Both the position numbers and the translations under genes were made by a program. Below, piece after piece: positions 21,269-36,600 of a stretch of 64,000 bases of DNA. Positions within the stretch are counted from its first letter, which is position 1. Each line of letters starts with the position of its first letter. This DNA comes from Gyrodactylus bullatarudis (taxonomy: Eukaryota; Platyhelminthes; Monogenea; Gyrodactylidea; Gyrodactylidae): positions 62,001 through 126,000 of the forward strand of contig SSNU01000219.1 of NCBI GenBank assembly GCA_012064415.1. The letters run 5' to 3'. The notes beneath the pieces are model-generated. The model was not told the DNA's origin, did not search any database, and was given only the letters and a program-made list of their open reading frames with translations.

Positions 21269-21615
21269 TTTATTGCAGGGGTTTAGTGAGTCTATAACGA
21301 ATTTATAAGGATAATAATTATTTCTGTATTATTCAGATGGATTATTACCAAATGAATATTTTTCCATTACAGATGATTCAAAGAAACCTGTACCCAAATC
21401 AAAATAATAAAACTTATTCCTTTCGAATACCAAACTATTGTTATTATCAATATTCGCACATAATTGTATGAGCTTTAGTGTCTTTTCACTGGGTGGAAGA
21501 ATTTTATAAAATAATTTTTCAAATAAAGAAATTTTTTTCTTTCGAAAAAAATTTATTCTTCAGTCAAGTTTACGCGAAATTTGAATGAAAAGAAAATTAA
21601 AATTTTCTAGTTTAG

Positions 21616-24600
21616 TTATTTAGAGTCACAGAGAAGTGCGACACCTCTCATGATCCAGTGACTCGGTTCTTTTATCGTCATCAAGTCTAGAGACAGTATA
21701 AAATTGGCATCTGTCCTTGTAGCGTTTTTATAAACGGGACAGGAGTACTCAAAGATTTGGTGTTTCCTTACTGTGTTATCGATCTTTTTAGCATTCTGCA
21801 AGGAGCTTGAAGGCTTTGCAATCATGTAGACTATGGGCATTTTTGTAGAAAGCGCCTTCGTTGCTGACTCCATGAGACGAAAATTTTTACGATCCCAGTC
21901 AGCTCCACTTATGGAAAGTCCACTAAGATAAATACCTTCCCTGGGAGCTAATTTTATATCATCAATATTCATTTTGGTGACCTCATTCTTGAGGACCATG
22001 TCGTTCAATGGAAGTTTGTGAGTACGAGCTGACTCTTGTTTCACGGCGGTTATGAAGCCCTTGAAGACAATGAAAAAATCAAGACTTACTTGAGGATTGA
22101 AGAAGCCACCTAGCCAGTATGAGGAAGGATTTCCAGAATTCAACCATCCAGAGAGTTGAGTATTCCTCTCCAGGAGGTCAGTGAACCAAAAGCCTAGCGA
22201 AGATGATATCCATGAAATCTAGAGGAATAATGATATTTATTTCAGATAAAATGTCTTTTTTCATGCTCACTTTAATCCAAATTTTGGGAACTCTAGCATT
22301 GAAAAGATTATCAAAAATGTCTTGCAACACTTCTGACATTACTAGAGTTCCATCGATAGCCAGCTTTAAGTCTTGCAAATTGTTCCTAACTCGACTAATG
22401 ACGACCTGAAGTTTAGAAATTTCCTGACGTAAGAATATATTCAAGGGTCTTAGGGGGTCCATTTCAGCCAATTTTGCCTTGACCTCGACAGGATTGTAGT
22501 CGGCAGGGAGACGATTCAACAAGTCATCTGAGATGCGATACAAAATTGCTTCCCTACTTTCTCCACTGTTCTCAGAAGAAGACTTGGGTTGTATATCGGC
22601 TATTGTCTTGATTACAGTTTTGGTTGAATTCTTTTGATAACTATTCAATTATATAATTCATGTTAGAAATACATTTCCTTTTATATCAATTTCTAAAGGA
22701 GACCAAAAAAGTTTCCTGCGAATGTACAAGAAATAAACAAAAATGACAACTTTCACCACTCGCCTTTGAGTACCGTTCTAGTTGACTGAATGCAATTCAT
22801 TAACATTATCTATTTAAAATTAATCTTTATAGGGTGAATTTTAATATCAAAGTTCCTTACGCAATATCAGCATTTTTATTGAGGCCAAAACATTCGGGTG
22901 TATCAACACCAGGAAGTTGTTCAATCTTTTGATTCAGTTCCTCGAGATTTTTGCCTCTCAGTATTTTATAGCCTTGGGAAAATTCAAAATTTTCCTCAAA
23001 TATTCTGTCTGAAAACCAAACCTCTGTAAAAGTATTGAGTAATCTCTTATCCAAGTTATCAGTGACTCGACCGCCATAGTGAACTTCACCAATCATGTAT
23101 CTAATTGTTGTCCAGGATATCTGCTTCTTACGATCATAATTATCAAGATGATTCATTATAAAAGCCATGGAAGCAGAAAAGTCTGACTGGTTAAACTCGT
23201 AGGGTATGTTCCAGCCGATAGATCCAAATTTGCGTCGTTCCTGAATCGAAGTATGCATAAAGGCAAGAGTGTATAGGATAATTTTCCAATTTGGATAGAT
23301 ACACTGATCAATTTGGTCTTGTTTGAGCATTCCAAATGTCCTGCGAATACCCGCACGAACTCCGATTGGTGGATCAAAAGTAAACCTTGTAGATATATGC
23401 AGTAGACCAATGTGAAATCTTGTCTGGGGCTCTGTTGTAATCCACAGTCTAAAGTTTTCATTAACTGAGCTAGCATCATCCAATTTTGAAATCTAATTTA
23501 AAAGAAAAATAAGCAAGGTATATGAAACTTCTTGAATGAATTTCTTACGATTTTATCTGTCACTTCTTCCATGAATTCCGGACTAAGATGGCAGTTCTGT
23601 AGGAGGACCCAACTTCCATCTTTAAGACCACTTTCGAGTATTCGCCTTGCTGGAATTTCTTGGCCTTGACCCATAGATATTGAGACAAAATCTAGGTTGA
23701 TAAAAAAGTTAATTTTAATACATGAGAAGAATTTTGAGTGGAAACAAACTCTTGTTCAATCTTTTAGCGAGGCTTCCAATGTTTTCCGTAGGATCTGAAC
23801 CCATTGATAAAAGACAAAGTAGCGGCGTTGACCAACTTTCCTCAGAATGAAGGATGTCTAAATTGGTTACAACTGGTTCTGCGAATTCAGGGCCCAAAAA
23901 ATTTTGAATGTACTTTCGAGTCATGTGCAAAAATCGATCTGGACACCAACAACGAATCACCAAGAGACGATGAAAAGGACCCAACTTATCAAACTGTTCG
24001 GGCATGTGAGCTTCTTCAGGATTGTCACTCTCAAACCATTTCTTCCAGCTCTAGAGTGTGTTAAAAAACTTAAAATCGTATTGAGAAATAGAAATCTTTA
24101 TTTGGGAAATAAGCTGGCATTTTCTTGTTCAATTAGCTTCATATTTATGTCAAATAGAAAAATTCTCAATCTGAAAAACTTCGTAAATTTTTTACCTACC
24201 CTCTCAAATTTATTCACACTGTCTAAAATTAGCGAGAATGTTGATAACTTTGAGAGTTGGACCAAGTTGAGCCAGACCTCATCAGGAATCCATAGTTTGG
24301 TTTTCACATCGACCTCTTTCATATCCAAGGCCTCACCAGCCTTTAAAAGATATTGAAATTCATCATTTCTAACACAATTTGATTCAATAGATATTTTCAA
24401 GGCAAGTAACAGAGAGAATATGCTTTTGTCAATTTCATAAAGACCCCGGCTAACGTAAAGATGAGCTCGTTGAGTTAATAAGTCAATGATATTTTTACTT
24501 CTTTTTTGAACAGAAGAATTTTGCTCAGAATTAGCCATAGCATAGTCGAAGATGTTGAGAAATTGCTTCAGAGAGGTCTGGTACATGTTGCTAATCTGAC

Positions 24601-27600
24601 TTGTCTCCACAATCAAGAAATAGATCAGGGATCCGCGATTGGCGACAGGTCGGTATTCTTCTCGAGCTTCGTTAATCTTGATTTCTGTTTGGCTAGCTAT
24701 TTTTAATTTTTCCGTTACTTCTTCAGAGATTTTCCTTGTACTTTCAAGGAGTAAAACCAGATCATCGTCATCTACAAGACTACCCTTGGTCTCACTCATA
24801 CTCCTTAAGATGCTGTCTTCAAGTTCACTAACTTTATTTATGCTATTGGCGATTTCCTCGACAAGTTTCTTCTTTGATAACTCCAACTCTTCACGTTCTG
24901 TCTTGATAACTAGGCCAAGAAGTTGGTCTTCAAGACCTTTTGGAGTGACTGTAAAATCAATTATTGAAACCCTGGCAAAGAGTTCCGGTGTGTAGGAAGG
25001 ATTTGAGAGTTTTGTTGTTAAATACAAACGAAATCCTTTGGCAATTTGAATTTCCTTGTCTCCAAGGTAGACTTTGAAGTTAGTTCCAGATTTGATAAAG
25101 TTCTTCTCCAAGACATTATCCAGCGCCGGGTCAATATTCTCACCAATATCTTGAATTAACAAAGGTTTACCCAGGGATATGGCATCCTCGATTTGATTAC
25201 GAAAATACTTGTCGTTTAGAGTAGTAATGATAAGATCATTGCTAGATTCCTTCTTATGAATCCATGTTCTCGCTTGAAGTTGCGGATCAATAAGGAGAGG
25301 ATATCGAATTGCCTTGGTCACCAAGGTACCGTTCTGCAACGATAACTCATCATTTGGAAGACCTTGTGTTGTCCACTGTGCTAGGACAGTATTTTCCACC
25401 AAGAACTTGATCAGGTCTAGGTCCTATCAATGGGAAAATTATTTATTCTTGATTGATTGAAATAATTTTTCAAAATGAAAATTCATTGATTATGTCAAAT
25501 GTAATCTTTTTCAAACTTACGTTAGAGAATGGTAGACGTGAAGAAACTAACAAGTCAAGCGAATCTTTTGTAAGTTGGTTGCGAAATGTCTGATTGAAAG
25601 GACCAAGGTAAGTGAGAAAAGAACTAGCAAAGAAGACATCTCCAATTAACAGTTTGATTTTTTCTTTGAAAACTCGACTTTTTTCAATCCAGCGACCCTT
25701 TTCCCCTTCGAGACTGTTTATCAAGGCTGTGGCATTGTCCATTTTCCTCTTGCATGAATCAGCATCCCTAATCAAGGCATTTTTACCCTCGAGGGCATCA
25801 TCATATTCCTGTTGAACTGCATCGAGTTCTCCTTGTTTCTCAGCTAACTCAGCTTGAGCATTCTCTAACTCCTTGTTGGCTTTATGCAAGAGGTTTTCCT
25901 GTATGGCAAGATTGGCTTTTAAGGGTAACACTTCCTTATTAACAGCATAAAATGCAGCCATTGATTTTGTCCAGCTAAACAGGCCGGCAACATCTCCACA
26001 AACTCTTTTTGCATTCTCAAAGGAAAAGTCTTCCATACGGAAATATGGCTCCATTAGATCAATCATTTCGTCATTGATTGTGTCTTTGGGAAAGTTAAGG
26101 AGGCCAGGTAGAAATCCCTGATTACCCATAAGTTTAAGAGATTCTCCCCAACTTGGCTGACAACATGGCTTCTCTGGGTCAGCAACGACAGGGTCCAATT
26201 TCTTTTGGAATAAAATTAACACGCAGTCCATGATTCTCATGATTAAATGAGGTGGTCTTCCCAACTTTCGAACTAGAACGAAATAATTTCATTAATATTT
26301 AACCAAATAAGGTGGAAATAGAGAGGATATTGGATAAAATTATAGCTTACCTGTTGATATATGATTAGGTTTAATAGTAGCCAAGGCAGCTTCAGCTTCA
26401 ATCAGAGCCGGTTTAGCAGATTCTAATCTCTTTTCAGCTTCTTGTTTTTCTTTAGTTATTTGCTCGACAAGAGTTTCTGCTTTCGTCTTGACAAATTCAA
26501 CTTGTATCTTTATGGTCTGAGCTGATTCTGCCTTGTGTGTTACTTTTATGAGTACTTCGCCAGCTTTTTCATTAGCCACTATGAGTTCCTTTTCTTTGAC
26601 AGCTAATTCTTCACTGAGAATGGCTATTTTATCACTGGCCTCTTCCAACTTCTCCAGACCTGTTATCAGACGATGATCTTGATTTTGAATGTCTTGTAAT
26701 TTTTCCTTATATATCTGATCATAGGCGTTAAGAAATGACAAGAAGGATTTCAGTGTTACATGAACTTTACGACGATACTTTTGGAAATAGTCTTCACAAT
26801 AAAAACTTATTTTTTCCTATTAAAAAATCAAAGAATTATTCTCTTTAATGTTGTGGTTCGCTTGCTTGCAAAAACTCACATGATATGTACCCATGGCCTG
26901 AACTAATGCTTCTACTTGTCTATTGTCAAACGCAATATTAGATTTTCCGATGTAGAACCTGGATACTTCGACAAGCGCCTCAGTTGGCAAAGGGTGAAAC
27001 CAATCTATTGTACATCCTGAGATGATTCCGGGAAATTTGAGTAATCTAGACCGGAATTGTTCGCTTACAGGGGAGAAACATAGAGAAATGTGAAGATTCC
27101 TTATTATTCGCAACTGATAGAAATCAGCCAAGTTCTCGTTTGTCAGCGGACACTTTGGTCGTTCTTTTTTCATTGGTCCAATTAAATCTTGGTAGATTTC
27201 ACTCAATTCATCTCTACTGAATAAGTTGGCAATTTCACTACCGCTAAGAATGTTGTTGATGTACTCAAGAAATGTTTCGTCTTTAATGTCGTTTTCAGTT
27301 ATTAACAAAGTCACAGACTTTCCCTGTTGACCTGAAATCCTGTACAAGTTCCTGATGTCATCCAGAAAATTGTTCAAGTTGTATGTTCTGAAAAGTTTTT
27401 TGAATTTAAAATTCGTATGACTACTCATGGGCATTTAATAGTAGAGTTTACAATCCCTTCAAGTCTCAAATTAGATTATTTCAAAACATACCAAAATAAT
27501 TTCGAATCTGAATTCGGCTTTAAAATCCGACTTACCATTTATAATGACCATGGAAATTGTTGGCTCTTAAACGAGTTATCTTCAAAACTATGAGAAATAT

Positions 27601-30600
27601 CGAGAAGAAATGTGAGTTAACTAGTAAAAGGTCGTATGTAACGAGTTCTTGTGAAAAAAACTAAACTAAATGGAAAATTCAAAACTTTAAGCATACAAAA
27701 GCATATACCTTGTGATTGAAAGCTGATAAATTTGGCTTCCACAAACAAAAGCAGCAATTCGAGAAAGACTCTGCTTTCCACTACCACCGACACCAACCAG
27801 AAGAGCATGACCCTTTGATGAAGACAGAATACGCGCTATTCTAACAAAATGTCGAAGGGCATCTTTGAAAAAAACCAGATTCATCTTTGAGTCTTTCGAC
27901 GATTCGTTATAGGAGGAAATGAAGATTTCAAGTCGTGAGAGGAGTGATTTTTCTTCAACTCGTTCGTAGACTTTTGGTTGTTCAATGATGAAATCATCTG
28001 GTTCATCTCCTTCAGGTTCTTCAGCATCTCTCATAAAGTTGACAAAGAACAGAGGATCATTTATTTCTCGCGCCTGTTCGTAGATAAAAGATTCCCCGAA
28101 TTTTTCCTCAACTAAATAAAAAATTTAATGTAAAAGAAATAAGATTTCAAATCATTTTTAGCGTGGGATCAAGAAAAACTTACCCATATTTTTAAGAGAC
28201 TTGTAAAATTTTTCAATATCCTGAGATATGGTCATCTTATCGGCGAGAACTCGAATTACTTCGTTCTGCCATAGGTAAACTAAATCGCTACCCTTTGTTA
28301 TGCCAACCGAGCAAGATTTGAGCATACCTTGCCAAATTCTACTCAAGTCCCTTAAACTGAAAATGTAATGAAATTTTGCAGGTGTGGGTAGGAAGCGCTC
28401 TTTAACATGACGCCATAGATCGATGGATGCCGAGACCAATTTATCAGCTAGAGAGATAATTTCTGTAGAGAAATTATTTCCTTCATTGAAATGGGTGGAT
28501 GAAAAGGTTGAAAATATCTTCAACAATGACTGATGAGACGGAAGTGTTACATTGAGAATTGTAAACTGTCGTTTGAGTCTCTCTGGTATATCATTGCGAC
28601 TCCCGCCAGGATAAAACATTGCACCTATTATCTAAAAGAAAAATTCTTAAATAGACTTGACGATAAAACTATTCAGAATAGCCTATTTCAATTAATTCGG
28701 GAATTTTTGATATTTACAAAAACCTCATTCTTCCAAAAAGGTCTGGAGAAAATTGAAGGCCTTTTTAATGTTGGGTTGGCGCGATTTTTAACTTTTTAAA
28801 GTATACATTCGAACGTAAATCGAGTGTTTTCTAAAATTTTTACAAACATTTTTGTTTGCCTTGTCTCTTGTGCCTTTTGAATCGGTTTCTGAAAAATTCT
28901 GAGACCTTGATGAAAAACTTGGGATTTTTGTAAAAATCATCAACTCTAAGCTTCATTGAGAAAAGTTTTAGAAGTTAGAATGAAACCAACTGAAATATCG
29001 AGAATTTTTAAAAAGTCTCCTGGCTTCATAATGCTGTAGAAGCCTTGCATTTCAATAAGCTGACGAGTCAGTTCATTTGTAATTTGATCGCCCCATTCAT
29101 TTACAATTGGCATACTGATATCATCGATAAATACGGTCATCTTTTTATTACCAACTGGACCATGAGTCAGACCCATTCTCTTTTCGATGAATGATTCTAT
29201 AGTGCGTTGAAACATTTCTGGTGTTGTCACAGAAGAGAAATTGATTGATTTGGAAGATTGTGTTTCTACGTCAAGTCTTTTAAGGTATTCCTTAACCATA
29301 GCTGTCTTACCAGTACCTGGCTCTCCAATTAAAAGAACTGCTTTCTTTTGTTTGGCGATGGTTGTCAAGAGATAGTTAATTCGTGTATTATCAACATTTG
29401 GTACGAGAATTTGAGTCATATCCTGCATTTCATGTTCTAGCAATTCAGTTGTTTGGGTTATATTCTTCCAATGAATCCATTGACCAAAGGTGTCACTATT
29501 ATCCAAGTCAATGTAGTAATCGAATAAGGAAGATTCTTCCTGAAATATCCTGGCCCCGACAACAGAGGTGAGAAAAGAACCCAATTTTTCCCTTTCCACC
29601 TCTTCAATCACTGAAGATAGCGACCATGAGGCTGAAAATAATAAGAGTCGTTCCAAATGCTCGTCTGACAGAGTCTTTTTAGCCTGCGTTAAAAGACCAT
29701 TGAAAATATCCAAAAGTTGTTTAATGTAATTAATCTCCAAGAGGTCCATTTTTCGTTCCAAGTCGTGTAGAAATTTCAGGGCCTTGTTGAAAAATTTCTT
29801 TAAAAATTCTGCAATCAGTTGTCGATTAATTTTTTTGTCAGTATTCTTGAGCCAGGCGTCGAGAAATTGTTCCCATGAGATAACAGAGGAACTCATGAAT
29901 ATCATGCCATTCCGAGAGACAGTAGCTGGAGAGGCATTATCAATATTGTGAACTTCAAAGACAATCTTGACATTCTTTGCCATAGGAATACGATCACCAT
30001 TAGCCAATGTCAGGGTTTTGTTATCATCCAGGACAGAGTTTAAATTTTCAATCCAGATAGCATCAACTGGACCGTCAAGAACAAGCCAAATGTACTCATT
30101 ATCTTTAATTTTGTGAGTTCTTCGCCAGAGTGTGGAAAATATGCCATCAGTCCAGTCATTGGTTGCTACATCAAGACGACCAAACATTTGCGACGATGTT
30201 ATTGCTTTTGGATTCATGCGTACTTCTCGATAGGTCTTATCCTCAACTGACAAACTTTTGAGCATAATTTCAATGCAAGAACTTTTACCATAGCCTGATG
30301 GACCGAGTAGCATAATACCATGTCTTACTAGCTGAGTTTCATACAATTGAATAATTTTATTAAACCAATTTGGAGAGTTGACATAACACGATTCATCAAT
30401 CTGTAAATGATTAAGAAGAAAGAAAAAGTATCATATCTTGAAACTTGTTCTTACTTTCTGTCGGATAGTTGTTTCAACATTTGGATAGCCCTTTCGTTTC
30501 AGAGGTTGATTCGGAAATAGATCCTGTAGTAAGGACATGAAAAGGGGTTCGTCTTCCTCTACTAGTTTGCTCATATTCATATCCTTTAGAACCTGCATAA

Positions 30601-33600
30601 CGATCATGGCTTCCGAATCGTCTGGATTTCTTCTTTTCACATTACCAAGGGTTCTTAGTACGGAGAGAATATTTCTCAAACCAAAATCATAATGAACTTG
30701 TTTCGACAGCTGCTCATCGCATAGTTTGTACAAGGTGAAAAACTTTAATGCAAGCTCAGTATTTTTAATGAATCCACAAGAAGCCATTTTAACTCGCATT
30801 ATGATACCTCGATCAGGCACCATCATTGCAACTGTTCTAAAGTTAATTTTGAGATTTTCTGGAAGTTCCTGGCGACCAGCATACCCAGGATTCTAGATGT
30901 GTAGGCAATAAAAAACGATTAAGTGATTGGTTAATTCAAACTTTTATAGTTTTTTAATTGTAAACGAACCATAGTAATGAAAATGCCGAATTCAGGGTTC
31001 ATTGGAACATTGTCTCCATCAGTAAAGATGAACTGGGTCTTTTTTCTCTTTTTACAGCTGAGAACAATATCTATTTGTTGTGCAGCAACAGAGAGTACAG
31101 GTAAATCAATACGGTTGAATTCATCGAAGCATCCCCAGGCACCAGATTGAGCAAGACCCTTATACAATCGGCCAAGTCCTCGATAATCAAGCTGATCTGA
31201 GCAATTGAATACAACAACATATTTTCCAAGACAACGTCCCATATCTTTGACAGTCTCTGTTTTACCAGTGCCAGCTGGACCAGCAGGCGCTGCTCCAAGA
31301 GATAAATTCAATGCTTGAGATATTGTAATGTAACATTTGTCTGTTAGGGGGGTAATTACGAGTCTTTCGTTACATCCGAGAAATTCATTTTGATAGAAGC
31401 AATTAAAATCACAAATCGAAATTTGACATTGTTCTTCTGAGGAGAGATAATAAAATCTAGTTTGCTTCAGCCATTCAAACTCTTTAGCTGATTTTATATT
31501 CTGAGTTGTCTGAAAAGTTAAACTTTTTAAACATTTGAATGATAGTATTGGCTAGGCTAGGGGTAAATTTTTTTTCTCCGAACAACTCACGAGAGGCATT
31601 ACTTTTCTGATGAATTTTAGTACTCAGATCATGTTTTCCATAATTTTAAAGTGTTAAAGTCATTCTCTATTATGTCATTGCCCATTTTTCCCACAATATT
31701 CCGCGAACATGATAAAACAACGAAAACCACCATGAAGCCCCTTTTGATCATAAGTTTACTATTTTTGAAAATAAAAATTAAGAAACTCATTAAATGGCCA
31801 AGATATTCCGGATTTTAAGGAGCTGCGTAGTAAAAATTCATTGAGAATTGAGCGACGATTTGAAAAATTTTTGATTTTTAAAACCAAATGGCATAATGAA
31901 GAAGAATTTTCGACACATTCTTCAATACAAAATAATGCTTAGAATTGATAGTTCTATCAGAAAAGTTGGTCCTAATATGAGGTTAAAAATTTCACCCTAT
32001 GCTAGTATTGGCGAGCATTATGAAGATTATAATTTCACTCATAACAAACTCATTAAAATATTCAAGAATTGCCCTCCCATTTCCATAAACTAGTTGTTCT
32101 CTATTTATCTAAAAGTTTGAATGTCAACATACCATTTCATCAAAGATATCCTTTTGGTGTACATGGATTGTGATAAGAGTTTCAAACTTTGTTCGTTGAT
32201 ATTTTGACAAGTCCCTCAGGGTAACACCGATTAGTTGGTTAAGCAAGTTCAAAAATTTATTATTTGTCGCGGCCATTATTCTCTTATCAAATCTGGCATT
32301 TTCAAGAGCATTTTGTGATTGAGCTGTCCATAAAATTTGCAGACATAAGAGGCCAATTTGAGCAGGTAAGTTATCCATAGATTCGATGAGGTCATAGTCT
32401 TTATCAGTGGTCAATTCAAATGCTTTAGATAACTGATCTTTGATAGTGACAAGGACTGCTTTTAAAAGGTCGCCAATCCAAAATTCAACATTACCCTGGG
32501 CCATGACTGGCTGTGATAGATCAATAGTCTCACCTTCTTTGGAAATAATCTGCAGGATTTTATCGTAGACAATTGTATCAAAAGTTACTTTATCGACATT
32601 GTCAAATAGAGATAAGAGGTGATTCTGTATTGAATGAGAGTCAGATCCTTGGCCCAGGATTTCGAGAAGGACCGGATCAGAAACAAAGAAGAATCTCGGG
32701 AATATGAGTCGTTTATTTTCAAGATAACCAGACAATGATTTCTTGCATATTTCAAGTTGATCGTTTAAATGAGGCAAGACCTGTGAAAGGGAATCATCAG
32801 ATGTACAACACTGGATAATATTGGGAACCTCTTTGGCCCTGCGGACAATTCGTTGCCAGGTTTTATCAATATTGTTGAATCTTTTAGCTTCTTGTGGTAG
32901 TTGACGTGCAATATCACCTCCAACAAAGACTGCTTCGAGATAAATCCACATATTCTGTACGCATATCCACTGTTCGAGTATTTCTCCAGTGATGGATAGC
33001 TTTTGCATCCATTCCTGTATTCTAGTTTTATACGGGGCATTATACCTATTGGAAAGGAGTGAACTCAGAATCATTATGGAATCTTCGATGAGGGATATTG
33101 CCTCCAGGGTGGTTGTTCCCTTAATTAAGACGTTTGGTTTTCCTTTAAAGGGAGCCAATTCAAATTCCTGTATGGCCCAGTCGTCAATTACCTTTTTGAG
33201 TTTATATTCAATGTCTTTTTCTTTAACAGCAGATATACAGATATCCTGAAATAATAAAAAAGACAAAAGATAATTTTCTGAATAAAAATGAATTCAGTAA
33301 TTTCTAGAAATCTTTATTCAATGTCTCTTAATACAGTCGGAACCGAAACTCAATGGTTACCCCAGTCCGAAAAAACTAAAGCCTAATATATCGCTAAATT
33401 TACTAATTTTTATAAGGTATTCATTGATGCATTTCACTAGTGTTTTTTAAAAGTAAACTTTTTAAGTAAGAAAAATTGAGATTTTTTTATTTTATTGCGA
33501 GGATCAGAGAGGTTTTAGAGAGATCAAAAGCATCCTTTTTCATAAAAACATAAAATTTTTCCTTCAAAAGTACTCTAAAAAACTTATTTTATATAAGTCT

Positions 33601-36600
33601 AATTGTAAGCAACCTAGAAAAATTAGGGTTTTGGATAACACACAGATTATGTAAGAATATTTTTCTAGTCATTTAAATTTCTTAGGAAACTTGGTGTACA
33701 TGATTGCATAATTACTTCGATTTCATCCTTGTGTTCCAACATTGGAATTTCCATCATGTTGCGTAAAAGGAAACCTTCCACGTTAACGTTGATTTTTCTC
33801 TTGACCAAGTTACTAATCCTCTCCCAATGACGATCAATTAAAGCTGGTGACGACATCATTTCCAGGATGGGACAACTCTCGCTGAAATCATCAATCTTTT
33901 TGCTCAAATCAATAAAGGCTTGCCATGTTTTCAAGCCCTTTGGGAGTTTACGACATCTATAGAAAAAAACCGATTTTTATCTCATTACCATGTAAATAAA
34001 CCCAATAAAAAAGAAGTCTCAAAGAGTGGAAAAATTTATTTTCTATTCTTCGAATTTGATTGGCTCATATGACTTGAAAAATGCTAATTTAATTCTCACG
34101 AATTAAAAACTTACGAGTTTTGAAAATCAGACAATTTTTGTAGGATTTCATCTATTTTTAACTCTGTCCAGGGAATTTCATAAAACCCATTTATAGTTTC
34201 AATGACATTATTGTACAATTGATACAGCTTTTGGAGTAAATTTAATTCTTTTTTAATAACTGTCAACTCGGGATAATCAGATATTTTCATGCCAAATAGA
34301 GTTTGAGCATCAATGAGATTATTATACCTTGTCCAGATATCATCAAAGTTTGCTTGAAACACAAATAGCCTATCACTGGCTTCCCTTGGAGTGATTCCTT
34401 TGACTTTTGGACCACTGATACAGAAATAATCATCAAGTATATATTTGATAGAAATGAAGAAGCATAGCAGGTCATAAAAAGTTCAATGTCCCTTGTTCAG
34501 ACATGAATGGAAAAGCAAATCAAGTTACTTACTCTGTATAGTAATCATGGGAGAATGTCTCAAAGTTTTCTTTAATCTTGACAGTATTCAGTTCAACTTC
34601 ATCTTTGAATGTTATATGAACTCGATCGATCACTTCTGAGATTTCTTTGGCTATTTTGTTAATTTTTTTCAGGGTATATTCAAAAGTATCAATTTTTTCA
34701 GCAGATCCATTATTCAATTTTACACTGTTTCTTGTAATAACATTGAAGATATTCTGAACTGGTTCAAGTTCTAGTTCAATCATAACCTCATAGCCTCTCC
34801 ATTCTTCCAAGGTTTTCATGTGATATCGAACGTCATCTAAATCTCTTAGAGGACGACTGAATTTATTCAGAAACTCATCGAATTCGCTCATTTTCTTCTC
34901 AATGAATGGACAAAGTCTCAATGTGACTTCATTGGACAAATCTGAAAGCATTTTCTGAACACGTTCCTCAAGATCCATTTTTAAATCGGTTGTGAAAATA
35001 CGAAGACATGCAATCTCAATGTACGGATCGAGATCTTTGAATTTTCGTTCAATTTCTTTTAGATTTAAAAACTCTTGACTAAGGTCATTGGCGTTTAGAT
35101 GTGCTGCTGCAAATTCTTTTATGTATTTTTCATATTCTGTCGAGTTGAGTAAGAGGACTGAGAAATCTTCAAAATTTTTGAGTTTAACCTCGACATATTC
35201 CTGTATCTGGGATAACCTCGAATTAATGTTTGCAATTGTACGCGGGATTTCTTTGTTATCAGCAATTTGCTTATTAACTGGCTTCAGCAAAGACATCAAG
35301 AGTAAACTGACACTTCCAGAATTACTATTCTCATTGTTTACATCCTGAAAATGTGAAATACGTTTATTGAATTCGTTTCCAGTTGTCATGTATTCAAAAC
35401 TATTCTAACGATATTTCGTGTACTTCGTCTCAAGATAATCAGGTTTAAAAAAATATAAAATTAATAATGAAAATTACTCTTTTCAAGAACTTTTTCGTCA
35501 AGACAACATGATTCCAGGAAGGATAGTCATTGGTAATGGCCAAAATATCATCACAAATTCGTGCAATCAATGTTTGAAGGTGTTCCATGGCTGGTTCAAC
35601 GTCAATACGATTAGAGTTTGCTTCAAATCTTATTTCAAAATGGAATTCTTTCAGTGAATCCTGATCAATGGTATCATGAGTCCAGAAGAGTTTCTTTAAT
35701 ACTTCAAGACTGTTTCTTAGACATTTGATGACAGCCTTATTGGTTTTTTGGCAATAATGATTCATAGTCTGGTTGAAAGTGCATGGAAGACACTTTTCAC
35801 ATCTGGTTGTTTTAACTTGATTAGAGCATGGATAATTGTTGGCTGTTTTCAGTTTCTCCATCAAAGTCTTATCCCCCAAAGATGTACGAATTCTTTCCAA
35901 AAGATCCTCAAGAGCTTCTTCCACTAATCGACTCTTTCTATATATAATGGTTGAAAAGGATTAATCTTCTAAACTATGAGCAGGCGATTGCATATTTGAA
36001 AACTACAACTATTCATTAACGATGTAAAGTTATTTTATTTAGCCTCAGTAAATAGATTTTCAAAAATACGTTCTTAATATAAATAATGAAAAGTGACTTT
36101 GGTTAGCATCAGTGAAAAGCTATTCTTTTAGCCTAATGAATTTCTTTTCTACTGAGGGTCAAAAAGTATTCCAAGTATCTTTCAGTTCAAAATTATCGCA
36201 CGAGAAAGTGTTGTCTTCCACAGGTTGAACAATGGGACATGAAAGGTTAATTTTGAAACAATCTTATCTGAAAAGCTTCATTAAATGTGCGAAAATGTGA
36301 ATACTATAAATTTTCGTAGTAAAATTCATTGAGGAATAGTTGGCGCTAATTTAAGAGTTGTCATACTTAATAAAAACTTTTGATCTGGTTATCAGTTAAG
36401 CCTAGATATTATTTTAGAAGCATTCAAAAGTTTAATTTCTGTAAACTTACTGAAATATCTTTTCTGAGTGATGCACAAGGTTCCTCTTTAAACTTTGGAT
36501 GTATTCAAAAATATCAAAATCTCTTCTTTCTTTGTCAATGGAGACAAGCGAATAATCCCGAATGAATTGAATGTTTTCCTCGACTCGAAAATTGATTATG

